Assembly (NCBI RefSeq): GCF_016097405.1
Contig: NZ_JAEHGD010000001.1
Coordinates: 828,345-892,344, forward strand
Source: a methane-oxidizing endosymbiont of Gigantopelta aegis
GTDB lineage: Bacteria; Pseudomonadota; Gammaproteobacteria; Methylococcales; Methylomonadaceae
Reading direction: 5' to 3'
DNA: 64,000 bases
Below are positions 46,495 through 55,581 of this stretch, in pieces. The notes under the pieces were generated by a model. It did not search any database, had not been told where the DNA came from, and saw only the letters and a list, made by a program, of their open reading frames with translations. The number at the start of each line of letters is the position of its first letter. Position 1 is the stretch's first letter. The position numbers and the translations under genes were made by a program.

Positions 46495-48768
46495 CTAAAA
46501 TCCTGAACCGAATGAGAATTGAAACGACTGGGTCTGATCATTCGCGCTCGAATTCATCGGCACCGCAATACTCACCGCCAATGCACCGAATGGCGACAAC
46601 CATTCGCCCGAAATACCAACAGAATAACGCATATTTTTGAGTGTAAATGATCTGTTAATCGCACCGGCATCGACAAAAGCCCCCATTCGTACCGACTTGC
46701 TATCCTGCATAAATGGTACCGGAAACAACAATTCTGCCTTACCTACAATTTTACTGGCTCCACCGAAAGCACGGTTGTTGGAATCTCGAGGACCTAAGGT
46801 ATTATCTCTAAATCCGCGTATCGAGCGCACGCCGCCGGCGAAATAATGTTCGAAAAATGGTAAAGCCTTGGTATCGCCATAGCCATCGCCATACGCAGCC
46901 TCACCTAGCAAACGAAAGGTAAAATCTTTACTGATAGGAAAATACTGTTGCTGTTTGTATGAGACTTTATAGTAGGTTAAATCACTGCCGGGAACCGTAG
47001 CCAGCGCAGAAAAGCGCTGCTGCCCACCGGAAGTCGGAAACAAAGCTCGGTTCAAAGTATCATGGGTCCAACCGACAGCTGCCGAAAACGTAAGGAACGA
47101 TTCACCTTGCTGCAAAACAAAATCATTGATTTCGGTGGATGTAAATGAGCCTGTTTTCAGTTTTGTGTATTTGGCATCAAAATTAAAGCGTAAACGATCA
47201 AACTCATTCAAAGGTATCCCAAAATTGAAACCGGTATTGATGACATCAGTAGTATAGTTTGAAATATTGGCATTATTCGCATTACGCGACACATAACCTA
47301 AATCATATCCCATGCTGACGCCATCAAGCGTATAGTAAGGATTAAAATAGCCAAATCGATACTGTGTGGTGACATCACTGTTATTAAATGCCAGATTCAC
47401 CCGCTTACCGGTGCCAAACACATTATCTTGCGAAATATTGGCATTAAAAATGAGTCCTTGTACTTGCGAAAAACCGACCCCGGCCGACAGATTCCCGGAT
47501 GAACGTTCGGTGACGGAATAATTGACATCCACTTGATCTGAAGTCCCCACGACAGGCGGTGTTTCCACATTGACCTGCTCAAAATAGCCTAAGCGTTCCA
47601 ACCGTGTTTTAGAACGTTCAATCTTGCGAGTCGCAGCCCAGGCCGCTTCCATTTGGCGCATTTCCCGCCGCAACACTTCATCCCGGGTTTTTGTATTGCC
47701 TTTCATATTGATACGACGAACATAGACCCGTTTTCCAGGGTCGACAAAAAATGTCATGACAACCGTTTTCTTTTTTTCATCAATTTCCGGCACCATATTA
47801 ACGTTGGCAAACAGATAGCCCTCATCACCGAGACGATCAGAAATCGCCTTTGACGTTAAAGTGGCATTTTTACGCGAAAAGATTTCCCCAGGACCGACTT
47901 GCACCCGGTCAATCAACTCTTGCGGCGGCACGACAAGATTACCCGTCAGACGTACCTTTTCCAAGGTATATAAATCACCTTCCTTGATATTGATGGTGAT
48001 ATAAATCTCTTTTTTATCGGGTGTCAAGGTAACTTGTGTAGAATCGATGCTGAATTTGATATAGCCCCGATCCAAATAATATGACCGTAATCTTTCCAAA
48101 TCCGCCGACAGTTTTTGTTTGGCGTATTGATCGTCTTTGGTGTAGAACGACAGCCAGTTTGTCGGCCTTAATTCAAATAAATCCAGCAACGTATCACTAT
48201 CGAATGTTTTATTGCCAACCAGATTGATTTGCTTTATTTTCGCGACCCGGCCTTCTGAAATTTTAATCAGTATAGCCACCCTGTTACGGGTTAACTGCGT
48301 CACTTCGGTTTTTATTTTGACGCCGTATTTACCATGACTGAAATATTGTCGCGTCAATTCCTGTTCGACTTTTTCCAGTAATTGCCGATTAAACACCTTG
48401 CCTTCCGACAGCCCGATCACATTCAAGGCTTTTTCTAAGTCTTCCTTCTTGATGTCTTTATTGCCTTCAAAAATAATTTTGGCGACTGAGGGGCGTTCCT
48501 GCACGTGCACAATCAATACATCGCCGGAGCGCTCTAAGGCCACATCTTTGAAAAAACCGGTTTTAAACAACGCCCGAATCGCAGCGGCAGCTTTTTGTGG
48601 GGTAAAGTCCTCGCCAACACTGACGGGCAAATAGTTAAATACGGTGCCGGCAGAAATGCGTTGCAGACCAAAAACCTGGATATCTTTAACCACAAAGGCA
48701 TGAGCGCCTCTGGCAACACATAGCATCAGGAAAAGGATTAAGACCTGAAAAAGTCGCGCTGTTTTCAA
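46495..48768 (-). CDS. bamA: Outer membrane assembly factor BamA
   Basis: 757 residues: signal peptide ([16 protein letters not shown]), five POTRA domains (roughly residues 25-420; [20 protein letters not shown] is POTRA1), and a C-terminal 16-strand barrel. The L6 loop motif is in [20 protein letters not shown], and the last strand ends [11 protein letters not shown] with terminal Phe. Core of the BAM complex that inserts outer-membrane beta-barrels. In many relatives rseP lies upstream; here epmA does. Confidence 0.96.
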   Translation of the reverse strand: MKTARLFQVLILFLMLCVARGAHAFVVKDIQVFGLQRISAGTVFNYLPVSVGEDFTPQKAAAAIRALFKTGFFKDVALERSGDVLIVHVQERPSVAKIIFEGNKDIKKEDLEKALNVIGLSEGKVFNRQLLEKVEQELTRQYFSHGKYGVKIKTEVTQLTRNRVAILIKISEGRVAKIKQINLVGNKTFDSDTLLDLFELRPTNWLSFYTKDDQYAKQKLSADLERLRSYYLDRGYIKFSIDSTQVTLTPDKKEIYITINIKEGDLYTLEKVRLTGNLVVPPQELIDRVQVGPGEIFSRKNATLTSKAISDRLGDEGYLFANVNMVPEIDEKKKTVVMTFFVDPGKRVYVRRINMKGNTKTRDEVLRREMRQMEAAWAATRKIERSKTRLERLGYFEQVNVETPPVVGTSDQVDVNYSVTERSSGNLSAGVGFSQVQGLIFNANISQDNVFGTGKRVNLAFNNSDVTTQYRFGYFNPYYTLDGVSMGYDLGYVSRNANNANISNYTTDVINTGFNFGIPLNEFDRLRFNFDAKYTKLKTGSFTSTEINDFVLQQGESFLTFSAAVGWTHDTLNRALFPTSGGQQRFSALATVPGSDLTYYKVSYKQQQYFPISKDFTFRLLGEAAYGDGYGDTKALPFFEHYFAGGVRSIRGFRDNTLGPRDSNNRAFGGASKIVGKAELLFPVPFMQDSKSVRMGAFVDAGAINRSFTLKNMRYSVGISGEWLSPFGALAVSIAVPMNSSANDQTQSFQFSFGSGF

Positions 48769-48807
48769 AAGATTAGTCCGGTTAAAATAAAAATGCTTTG
48801 GATTATA

Positions 48808-49791
48808 TCACGCTCTTGCGACTGGGAAGATCAAGACCTCATCAATTGATGTTTTATTCAGTAAAATCATCAATAAGCGGTCCAAGCCTATCGCAATACC
48901 ACTGCACTCGGGCAAACCTGTTTGTAACGCCGCCAGAAAGCGTCTGTCTTTTTCAACCTCAGGCAATCTGTGCTGGCGACGCCAGGCTACCTCCCGCTCA
49001 AAACGCTGTTCCTGCTCATCGGCATTCGTCAACTCCCGAAAGCCATTCCCCAGCTCAATGCCATCAATGAATACCTCAAAGCGTTCGGCAAGCTGGGGGT
49101 TTTCAGGGTGAATTCGGGCCAATGCGGATTGAATGGCCGGATAATGATACACCCGATATAAACAGCCTGCTTTCATTTGCGGCTGTACCACATGGGAAAA
49201 TATAAAATCCAGCCATAAGGCATGATCTTGCTCACATATCTCAATGGCTTCGTGCAAATTCTCACGCCGCGCAAAAGCCTGCCACCTTGGCAAATCGAAA
49301 TTTAACGGATCAAGCCCTGTCGCCTGCTGAAAAATATCCTGATAACTTATCGGCGGCAAAATCTGCAATGGGCGCTGGGGCAAAACCAATTGTTCAAACA
49401 ATTCTGCCACTTCCTGCATCAAATCCTGCAATGTAAAGCCAAGCCGATACCATTCCAGAATGGTGAATTCCGGGTTGTGAAAACGCCCCGATTCACTATT
49501 GCGAAATGCCTTACAGATTTGATATATACAGCCACTGCCGGCGGCTAACAAACGTTTCATGGCAAATTCCGGCGATGTCTGCAAAAACAATCTGGGGTTA
49601 TCCGGCGGATAATTAAACTGTGTGCTAAAAAAATCCAACTGCGGATCGGTTCCCGTTGCATGACATAGCAACGGTGTTTCCACTTCCAGCACTGCCCGCT
49701 GCTGAAAAAACTGACGAATAACCATCAGCATTTCAGCACGTTTATGCATCACATCAGGCGCACAGCGTGGCCGCCAATCCATTTGTTTCAA
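48808..49791 (-). CDS. epmA: EF-P--(R)-beta-lysine ligase
   Basis: Class II lysyl-tRNA synthetase paralogue without the anticodon-binding domain. 327 residues; VETPLLCHATGTDPQLDFFS, LFLQTSPEFAMKRLLAAGSG (motif 2 region), QICKAFRNSESGRFHNPEFT, ELGNGFRELTNADEQEQRFE and CSGIAIGLDRLLMILLNKTS (motif 3) are present. It attaches (R)-beta-lysine to EF-P. It begins directly after efp (stop and start adjacent), so one operon. Confidence 0.93.
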   Translation of the reverse strand: MKQMDWRPRCAPDVMHKRAEMLMVIRQFFQQRAVLEVETPLLCHATGTDPQLDFFSTQFNYPPDNPRLFLQTSPEFAMKRLLAAGSGCIYQICKAFRNSESGRFHNPEFTILEWYRLGFTLQDLMQEVAELFEQLVLPQRPLQILPPISYQDIFQQATGLDPLNFDLPRWQAFARRENLHEAIEICEQDHALWLDFIFSHVVQPQMKAGCLYRVYHYPAIQSALARIHPENPQLAERFEVFIDGIELGNGFRELTNADEQEQRFEREVAWRRQHRLPEVEKDRRFLAALQTGLPECSGIAIGLDRLLMILLNKTSIDEVLIFPVARA

Positions 49792-50361
49792 TTATTCTTT
49801 AACGCGGGATACATACTCGCCACTCCGCGTATCTACCTTAATGACTTCACCAATTTGAACAAACAACGGCACCCGAACGACAGCCCCCGTTTCCAATGTT
49901 GCCGGTTTGCCACCACCACCCGAAGTATCGCCTTTCAAGCCCGGGTCGGTTTCAGTAATCGCCAATTCGACAAAATTGGGCGGCGAAACGCTCAAGGGCG
50001 CATCATTCCATAGCGTCACAACACACATATCCTGTTCTTTCAGCCATTGCTTGGCATCGGCAACTGCACTGGCATCAGCCTGATATTGCTCAAAGGTATC
50101 CGGCACCATAAAATGCCAGAATTCGCCATCGTTATAGAGATACTGCATATCGATTTCAACGACATCAGCCCCTTCTACCGTTTCACCCGACTTAAATGTC
50201 CGCTCGATCACCCGGCCATTTTTTAAATTCCGAACCTTGACCCGATTAAATGCCTGACCTTTACCCGGTTTGACAAACTCATTTTCAATGATGGAATACG
50301 GGTCTGAATCCAGCATAATTTTCAGACCGGCCTTGAACTCATTGGTGCTATATGTCGCCAT
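49792..50361 (-). CDS. efp: Translation elongation factor P
   Basis: 189 residues, three beta-barrel domains. Lys34 in [20 protein letters not shown] is the residue modified by EpmA/EpmB. EF-P rescues ribosomes stalled on polyproline; PntA in this same window has a run of five prolines, an obvious client. C-terminal RSGEYVSRV is normal. Promoter expected in the 67-bp gap shared with epmB. Confidence 0.95.
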   Translation of the reverse strand: MATYSTNEFKAGLKIMLDSDPYSIIENEFVKPGKGQAFNRVKVRNLKNGRVIERTFKSGETVEGADVVEIDMQYLYNDGEFWHFMVPDTFEQYQADASAVADAKQWLKEQDMCVVTLWNDAPLSVSPPNFVELAITETDPGLKGDTSGGGGKPATLETGAVVRVPLFVQIGEVIKVDTRSGEYVSRVKE

Positions 50362-50428
50362 TTTTCCTCACGTGAACAAACCATAAAGTTAAAGCATTAT
50401 AATAGATAGAATTCGCTATTCAACTGCT

Positions 50429-51457
50429 TTGATCAGAAACAAACCCTTGAAAACCATCGACACGCTTAACCAAACTACTCCAGAATCTTGGCAACAACAA
50501 CTCAGCCACGCTTTCAGCCGGGTTGATACACTCTGCCATTATTTGAATATTGATATAGCCAGTTTACCTGAACTACAAGCTAATGCCTCATTTCCTGTCA
50601 AGGTGCCGCGCTGCTTTGCTGATTGCATGGAGCCTGGCAACCCTAATGACCCACTGCTGAAACAAGTTCTTCCCTTGCAGCAAGAAAATATGGCTGTGGC
50701 TGGTTTTGTTATCGACCCGGTCGGTGACTTGGCCGCCATGGCTGAAGCCGGCCTCATTCATAAATACCAGGGCCGCGCCCTGCTGATAACAACCGCTGCC
50801 TGTGCTATACACTGCCGCTATTGTTTCCGGCGCAATTTTCCCTATGGCAATAATCAAATCACGCCACAAAAACTGCAACGTGCACTGGACTATATCGCTC
50901 ATCATACCGAAATTGAGGAAATCATCCTCAGCGGCGGCGACCCTTTACTGCTTAGTGACAACAAGCTAGAGCAGCTGCTCGCAAACTTGAAACAAATCCC
51001 TCACATCAAACGCATTCGTCTACACAGCCGCTTACCCGTCGTTCTTCCCGCCCGTATCACGCCGCAATTAATTCAGCTGCTCGCCGCCGGCCCACAAAAA
51101 ACCATTCTGGTCTTGCACGCCAACCACGCCAACGAACTCAGCACACAAGTTGCTACAGCCTGCCAACAGCTTAAATCCCATAACATTACCTTGCTCAACC
51201 AAAGTGTCCTGTTAAAAGCCATCAATGATTGCGCAGATACATTATCCGCATTAAGTGAAAAACTGTTTGAATGCGATATTCTTCCCTATTATCTGCATCA
51301 ACTCGACCCTGCCCATGGCACCGCCCACTTCGCCATCAGCGACTCGAAAGCATTATCACTATACCATCAAATACAATCCCGATTACCCGGCTATCTGGTA
51401 CCTAAACTGGTTCGCGAAATTGCAGGCGCCGCTTATAAAACACCTTTGATACGTTAA
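50429..51457 (+). CDS. epmB: EF-P beta-lysylation protein / lysine 2,3-aminomutase EpmB
   Basis: Radical SAM enzyme that makes (R)-beta-lysine from lysine for EF-P. 342 residues from TTG 50429. ACAIHCRYCFRRNFPYGNN holds the CxxxCxxC cluster; EIEEIILSGGDPLLLSDNKL, HIKRIRLHSRLPVVLPARIT, LLNQSVLLKAINDCADTLSA and LPYYLHQLDPAHGTAHF follow. No ATG is available: the start is TTG at 50429 or at 50447 (the latter aligns better with E. coli), and neither has a strong ribosome site. Divergent from efp-epmA. Confidence 0.92.
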   Translation: MIRNKPLKTIDTLNQTTPESWQQQLSHAFSRVDTLCHYLNIDIASLPELQANASFPVKVPRCFADCMEPGNPNDPLLKQVLPLQQENMAVAGFVIDPVGDLAAMAEAGLIHKYQGRALLITTAACAIHCRYCFRRNFPYGNNQITPQKLQRALDYIAHHTEIEEIILSGGDPLLLSDNKLEQLLANLKQIPHIKRIRLHSRLPVVLPARITPQLIQLLAAGPQKTILVLHANHANELSTQVATACQQLKSHNITLLNQSVLLKAINDCADTLSALSEKLFECDILPYYLHQLDPAHGTAHFAISDSKALSLYHQIQSRLPGYLVPKLVREIAGAAYKTPLIR

Positions 51458-51470
51458 CCCGGCTTTGTTG

Positions 51471-51913
51471 TTAATAACTGATGTTACGCGGTGGCTCTTT
51501 AATTTCATTTCCATAATTCTCCGTTCGCCATTACCGAGAAAAAAAGCCATCTCTGGCCTCTATTTCTTATCGACACCTCAGACCACTGAGAACACAGAGA
51601 ATGAAATCGTGCAGCAAGGATAAACAACAGATATTTCAACAGAGTCGTTGATAACATCATAAATCCAGACCCCTACAAGGGCATTAAACGATACAAACGA
51701 TAACTCTGTGATCTCTTTTATCGTTCCCTTGCTACCTGCGTGGGCACAACACATAGCAGTCAGTACCGAGGTGCAATTGTGATTCCCTCATTCCCACGCA
51801 AGAGCGGGAGCCAGAGGATAACTCTGTGTGCTCAGTGGTCTCTGTGTCTATATGGGTTCTTATGCAGGAGTGTGGGAATGAGGGAAGAGTTACTGCGTAA
51901 CATCAGTTAATAA
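51471..51913. repeat. Foldback region with nested long-range inverted repeats
   Basis: The 629-bp gap between epmB and the carbonic anhydrase has no gene but shows nested inverted repeats. TTAATAACTGATGTTACGC (51471-51489) pairs with 51895-51913 (14-bp core exact), GACCACTGAGAACACAGAG (51581-51599) with 51822-51840 (18 of 19), and TCCCTCATTCCCAC (51784-51797) with 51872-51885 (exact). Resembles a degenerate MITE or foldback element of ~440 bp. The remaining gap sequence shows nothing further. Confidence 0.6.
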
Positions 51914-52086
51914 CGTATCGCTGTATAGCACGACAAGGCTGGGTTAATACGCCATTCCATTTGTAATTACTTGCTTACCCCCCCCATACCTTATATTATT
52001 GACCCGTTACTATCTCCAAAAACGAACGATATCCTTTCACGGTTATCGATTTCTAAAAAAAAGTAACACACCAAAAGGAAACTGCT

Positions 52087-52665
52087 ATGTCAAAAATCTT
52101 AAACGAAGTCCTGCTTGCCAACCGCGAATATGCCAATACCTTTGACAAGGCTGATTTGCCGATGCCTCCAGGCCGACATTTCGCCATCCTGACCTGCATG
52201 GACGCCCGACTCGACCCAGCTAAATATGCAGGTTTATCTGAAGGCGATGCGCACGTCATCCGCAATGCCGGCGGCCGTGCCAGTGATGATGCCATCCGCT
52301 CACTTGTCATTTCATACAAACTACTCGGCACCCGCGAATGGTTCGTTATTCACCATACCGACTGCGGCATGGAAACATTTACCGACGACATTATGGAAGA
52401 TCTATTAAGCAAAAGCTTGAAAACAGCCAGCGTTGATGCTAATGGCTGGCATGATTGCTGCGAGGGACCGGGTTCTGCAGAAGGCAAATACATCAAGTGG
52501 CTGACCATTAAAGACCAAGAGATAAGCGTTACCGAGGACGTCATTCGAATCAAATCACATCCTCTCGTGCCAGCAGATATTCCTGTTTATGGCTATATCT
52601 ATGATGTAAAATCAGGTAGTCTAATAGAAGTCCCCAGCGCAACAGAAGCCGGCAAAGTTCAGTAA
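52087..52665 (+). CDS. Beta-class carbonic anhydrase
   Basis: 192 residues. Zinc ligands Cys37 and Cys93 with His90 ([19 protein letters not shown]), and the Asp39-Arg41 dyad. [20 protein letters not shown] is the conserved following helix. The C-terminal [15 protein letters not shown] closes the sheet. Interconverts CO2 and bicarbonate; in a methylotroph it may feed carboxylation reactions, including carbamoyl-phosphate synthesis nearby (inference). GGAAACTGCT precedes the ATG. Ends in its own terminator. Confidence 0.93.
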   Translation: MSKILNEVLLANREYANTFDKADLPMPPGRHFAILTCMDARLDPAKYAGLSEGDAHVIRNAGGRASDDAIRSLVISYKLLGTREWFVIHHTDCGMETFTDDIMEDLLSKSLKTASVDANGWHDCCEGPGSAEGKYIKWLTIKDQEISVTEDVIRIKSHPLVPADIPVYGYIYDVKSGSLIEVPSATEAGKVQ

Positions 52666-52679
52666 CTATCGACCAATAA

Positions 52680-52714
52680 CCACCGACTTCATTCATGCTT
52701 GAGTCGGTGGTTTT
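52680..52714 (+). terminator. Terminator of the carbonic anhydrase gene
   Basis: CCACCGACT (52680-52688) pairs with AGTCGGTGG (52702-52710), followed by TTTTC, 14 bp after the stop. Confidence 0.85.
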
Positions 52715-52733
52715 CATATTTCACACAGACAAT

Positions 52734-52767
52734 AAAAAAGCCGCTAAGCTTTAACTTAACGGCCTTT
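52734..52767 (-). terminator. Terminator of the secG-tRNA-Leu transcript
   Basis: On the minus strand GCCGTTAAG and CTTAGCGGC pair (one G-U) around a six-base loop and are followed by six T (plus-strand A-run 52734-52739), 13 bp downstream of the tRNA 3' end. A few T on the other side may let it act in both directions. Confidence 0.85.
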
Positions 52768-52779
52768 TACTTTCATTGT

Positions 52780-52864
52780 TGGTGCCGATGGCCGGACTTG
52801 AACCGGCACGACCGAAGTCACCACCCCCTCAAGATGGCGTGTCTACCAATTTCACCACATCGGC
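52780..52864 (-). tRNA. tRNA-Leu (anticodon GAG)
   Basis: 85 nt including an encoded CCA. Acceptor GCCGATG/CATCGGC, anticodon stem CCATC/GGTGG with loop TTGAGGG placing GAG at 34-36, a long class-II variable arm (TGACTTCGGTCG), and T-loop GGTTCAAGTCC. It begins 6 bp after the secG stop, the same secG-tRNA-Leu linkage seen in E. coli and Pseudomonas. Confidence 0.95.
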
Positions 52865-52870
52865 TTGTGA

Positions 52871-53338
52871 TTATTCTTTTGCGGTGCCAGCTGGGTTTGC
52901 AACGGTATCCACCGCTTTCTGGGCAGCGCTACCAGCGTCTTTGACAACCGGTGTTACTTCAGCATTTGCTTTTTCAACGGCGTCTGTTACAGCAGGCAGT
53001 TCTTCTATTGCTGCTGCGTCGGTTGATCCAAGACTTACAGAAACATCATCGCTAGACAAAGGCACATCAGAAATTTCAGGCGCTTCCATAATATCGGTTG
53101 TTTGACCGGTATTACCCGCTATAAAAGCTAACCCCAAACTCGTCATAAAAAACAATGCTGCAAGAATAGCTGTTGTTCTAGATAAAAAAGATGCTGCACC
53201 TTGCGCACCAAAAACAGAACCTGACGACCCACTACCAAAAGCCGCGCCGGCATCCGCTCCTTTTCCATGTTGCATTAAAACCAGTCCGATAACGCTCAAG
53301 CCCAGTAACACATGGACAACGATGATAACCTGATACAT
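52871..53338 (-). CDS. secG: Preprotein translocase subunit SecG
   Basis: 155 residues. N-terminal membrane hairpin: VIIVVHVLLGLSVIGLVLMQ, the conserved HGKGADAGAAFGSGSSGSVF, and FLSRTTAILAALFFMTSLGL. From ~residue 78 to the end a long acidic, Ala/Val/Asp-rich tail (DVPLSSDDVSVSLGSTDAAA and onward) follows, which is longer than in E. coli SecG (110 residues) and of low complexity. Partner of SecYE. Downstream of tpiA by 16 bp. Confidence 0.92.
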   Translation of the reverse strand: MYQVIIVVHVLLGLSVIGLVLMQHGKGADAGAAFGSGSSGSVFGAQGAASFLSRTTAILAALFFMTSLGLAFIAGNTGQTTDIMEAPEISDVPLSSDDVSVSLGSTDAAAIEELPAVTDAVEKANAEVTPVVKDAGSAAQKAVDTVANPAGTAKE

Positions 53339-53354
53339 ATTTTCCTACTACTTG

Positions 53355-54101
53355 TTAAGCTGAGCGATAAATGCTCAAGAATGATTCGGCATCTAATGAT
53401 GCGCCACCAATCAACCCGCCGTCGATGTCATTCATAGACAAAAGCTCTCCGGCATTTTCGGGCTTCATGCTGCCGCCATAAAGAATTTGTACGTTTTCAG
53501 CGACATCCGCATTTTGTTTGGCCAGGCCTTCACGAATGTATTGATGAACTTCTTGCGCCTGTTCTGCAGTCGCCGTTTTACCGGTACCAATCGCCCACAC
53601 AGGTTCGTAAGCAATGACCGCATTAGCTAAAGCTTCCACTCCGGCCGCATCAATGACAGCATTGAGTTGCTGATCAATAACCGAAAAGGTTTTATCCTGT
53701 TCGCGTTCTTCCAGGGTCTCACCAATACACAAAACCGGCGTCACACCTTGCTTTTGCGCCTGACAAAAACGTGCCGCGACGGAAGTATCGGTATCGCCAT
53801 AATAAGTACGACGCTCTGAGTGGCCTACCAGAGCATAGGTACAACCGCAATCTTTCAGCATGGTTGCTGAAATCTCGCCGGTATAAGCACCTTTTTCCTG
53901 GTCAGCGACATTCTGTGCGCCCAGCGCCACAGGAGTTGACTCGATGATACTAAGAACATCAGACAGATAAACAAAAGGAACACAAACGGCTATTCCCTGA
54001 TCCCCCGCATCCAAGCCGGCAACAATCGCTTTTGCAAGCGCTTGACTCTCCGCGCGAGTCCCATTCATTTTCCAGTTTCCCATGATCAAAGTTTGACGCA
54101 T
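53355..54101 (-). CDS. tpiA: Triosephosphate isomerase
   Basis: 248 residues, TIM barrel. NWKMNGT with the substrate Lys, YALVGHSERRTYYGDTD (His), VIAYEPVWAIGTGKTATAEQ (catalytic Glu and loop 6), and ILYGGSMKPENAGELLSMND (phosphate site). Interconverts DHAP and GAP; central to both glycolysis and the ribulose monophosphate cycle expected in such organisms. Order glmM-tpiA-secG is as in Pseudomonas. Confidence 0.97.
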   Translation of the reverse strand: MRQTLIMGNWKMNGTRAESQALAKAIVAGLDAGDQGIAVCVPFVYLSDVLSIIESTPVALGAQNVADQEKGAYTGEISATMLKDCGCTYALVGHSERRTYYGDTDTSVAARFCQAQKQGVTPVLCIGETLEEREQDKTFSVIDQQLNAVIDAAGVEALANAVIAYEPVWAIGTGKTATAEQAQEVHQYIREGLAKQNADVAENVQILYGGSMKPENAGELLSMNDIDGGLIGGASLDAESFLSIYRSA

Positions 54102-54157
54102 CGCTCAACTCCAGGACAATATAAAACCCGTTATATTAAAGGGTATGAGGCTGTTTT

Positions 54158-55504
54158 TCAAGCAGTGATTGCATTCCTGACATCTTCAGCCAACTGATGA
54201 GCGTATTTTACAACCTCCTCGGCGTTGACACCTTCGACCATAACCCGAATCAATGGCTCGGTTCCAGACGCGCGTAACAATACCCGTCCATTATCACCCA
54301 ATTTCTTTTCAACCGCAGCAACAGCCTTTTTAATACCATCAAACTTATTGATATCGACTTTTTTAGCGACACGGACATTAACCAGCTCCATCGGATATTT
54401 TTGCATCCCGGATTTTAATTCTGCCAGGCTCTTGCCGCTCACTTGCATTTCAGCCAACACCTGTAATGCCGCAACAATGCCATCACCGGTTGTCGTTCTA
54501 TCTAGACAAATAATATGCCCTGATCCTTCGCCGCCTAAAACACCGTTTTCCTTGATTAACATTTCCATTACATACCGGTCACCGACATTGGCACGTAGCA
54601 ATTTTATCCCTTCAGCCTTTAACGCATGTTCCATCCCCAGATTTGTCATCAACGTACCGACGACTGGCCCTGTCAACTGTCCAGCGTTCAGACGTGATCG
54701 AGCGATGATATAAATCAGCTCATCGCCATCGACAACCTCGCCCTGATGATCAACCATAATCAGACGATCGCCATCACCATCTAAGGCAATACCTAAATCC
54801 GCACGATATTCTTTAACTTTTTCGACCAAGGTATGCGTATTGGTCGCACCACAGTCCTCATTAATATTCAGACCATTCGGATTGACACCAATGGAAACGA
54901 CCTCAGCCCCAATCTCGCTGAAAACATGCGGCGCAATATGATACGTCGCGCCATTGGCGCAATCGACTACGATTCGCATGCCACTAAAATCGAGCTTTAA
55001 CGGTACAGTTGATTTACAAAACTCGATATAACGACCAGCCGCATCACTCACCCGCTGCACTTTACCTAATTGGGATGACTCAACGGTGGTCATGTCTGAA
55101 TCAATATAGCGCTCTATTTGATACTCAAGCTCATCAGGCAGCTTGGTGCCTTCGACCGAAAAAAACTTGATGCCATTGTCGAAATAAGGATTATGCGAGG
55201 CACTGATGACAATTCCGGCACGCGCTCGCAAGGTTCGGGTCAAATACGCAATACCCGGGGTCGGCATGGGGCCAAGCATTTTCGTATCGACACCGGCTGC
55301 CGAAAGCCCTGCTTCCAATGCTGATTCAAACATATAGCCAGAAATACGGGTATCTTTGCCGACCAGAATAAATCCATGCCCTTCTTTAGCAAAAACCCGA
55401 CCAACAGCCCAACCCAGTTTCAATACAAAATCGGCCGTGATTGGATAATCGCCGACTTTTCCTCGAATCCCATCGGTACCAAAATATTTTTTGTTTATAC
55501 TCAT
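54158..55504 (-). CDS. glmM: Phosphoglucosamine mutase
   Basis: 448 residues from ATG 55504 ([17 protein letters not shown]), preferred over the frame start at 55534 by alignment with E. coli GlmM (445). [20 protein letters not shown] carries the phosphorylated Ser, [20 protein letters not shown] the metal loop, [19 protein letters not shown] the sugar loop, and [15 protein letters not shown] the phosphate loop. Makes glucosamine-1-phosphate for peptidoglycan and LPS. folP, usually just upstream, is absent. Confidence 0.95.
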   Translation of the reverse strand: MSINKKYFGTDGIRGKVGDYPITADFVLKLGWAVGRVFAKEGHGFILVGKDTRISGYMFESALEAGLSAAGVDTKMLGPMPTPGIAYLTRTLRARAGIVISASHNPYFDNGIKFFSVEGTKLPDELEYQIERYIDSDMTTVESSQLGKVQRVSDAAGRYIEFCKSTVPLKLDFSGMRIVVDCANGATYHIAPHVFSEIGAEVVSIGVNPNGLNINEDCGATNTHTLVEKVKEYRADLGIALDGDGDRLIMVDHQGEVVDGDELIYIIARSRLNAGQLTGPVVGTLMTNLGMEHALKAEGIKLLRANVGDRYVMEMLIKENGVLGGEGSGHIICLDRTTTGDGIVAALQVLAEMQVSGKSLAELKSGMQKYPMELVNVRVAKKVDINKFDGIKKAVAAVEKKLGDNGRVLLRASGTEPLIRVMVEGVNAEEVVKYAHQLAEDVRNAITA

Positions 55505-55532
55505 GTTTCTGCTGCAGTTGTTATGTATGCTC

Positions 55533-55559
55533 AAAAAAAGAGGCGGTAAAGCCTCTTTT
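55533..55559 (-). terminator. Terminator between ftsH and glmM
   Basis: On the minus strand AAAAGAGGC and GCCTCTTTT pair around a six-base loop, and the T-run (seven in all) completes a rho-independent terminator, 22 bp after the ftsH stop and 28 bp before the glmM start. It separates glmM-tpiA-secG from the ftsH transcript. Confidence 0.85.
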
Positions 55560-55581
55560 AGTGTAGTCCATTTTACGATTC

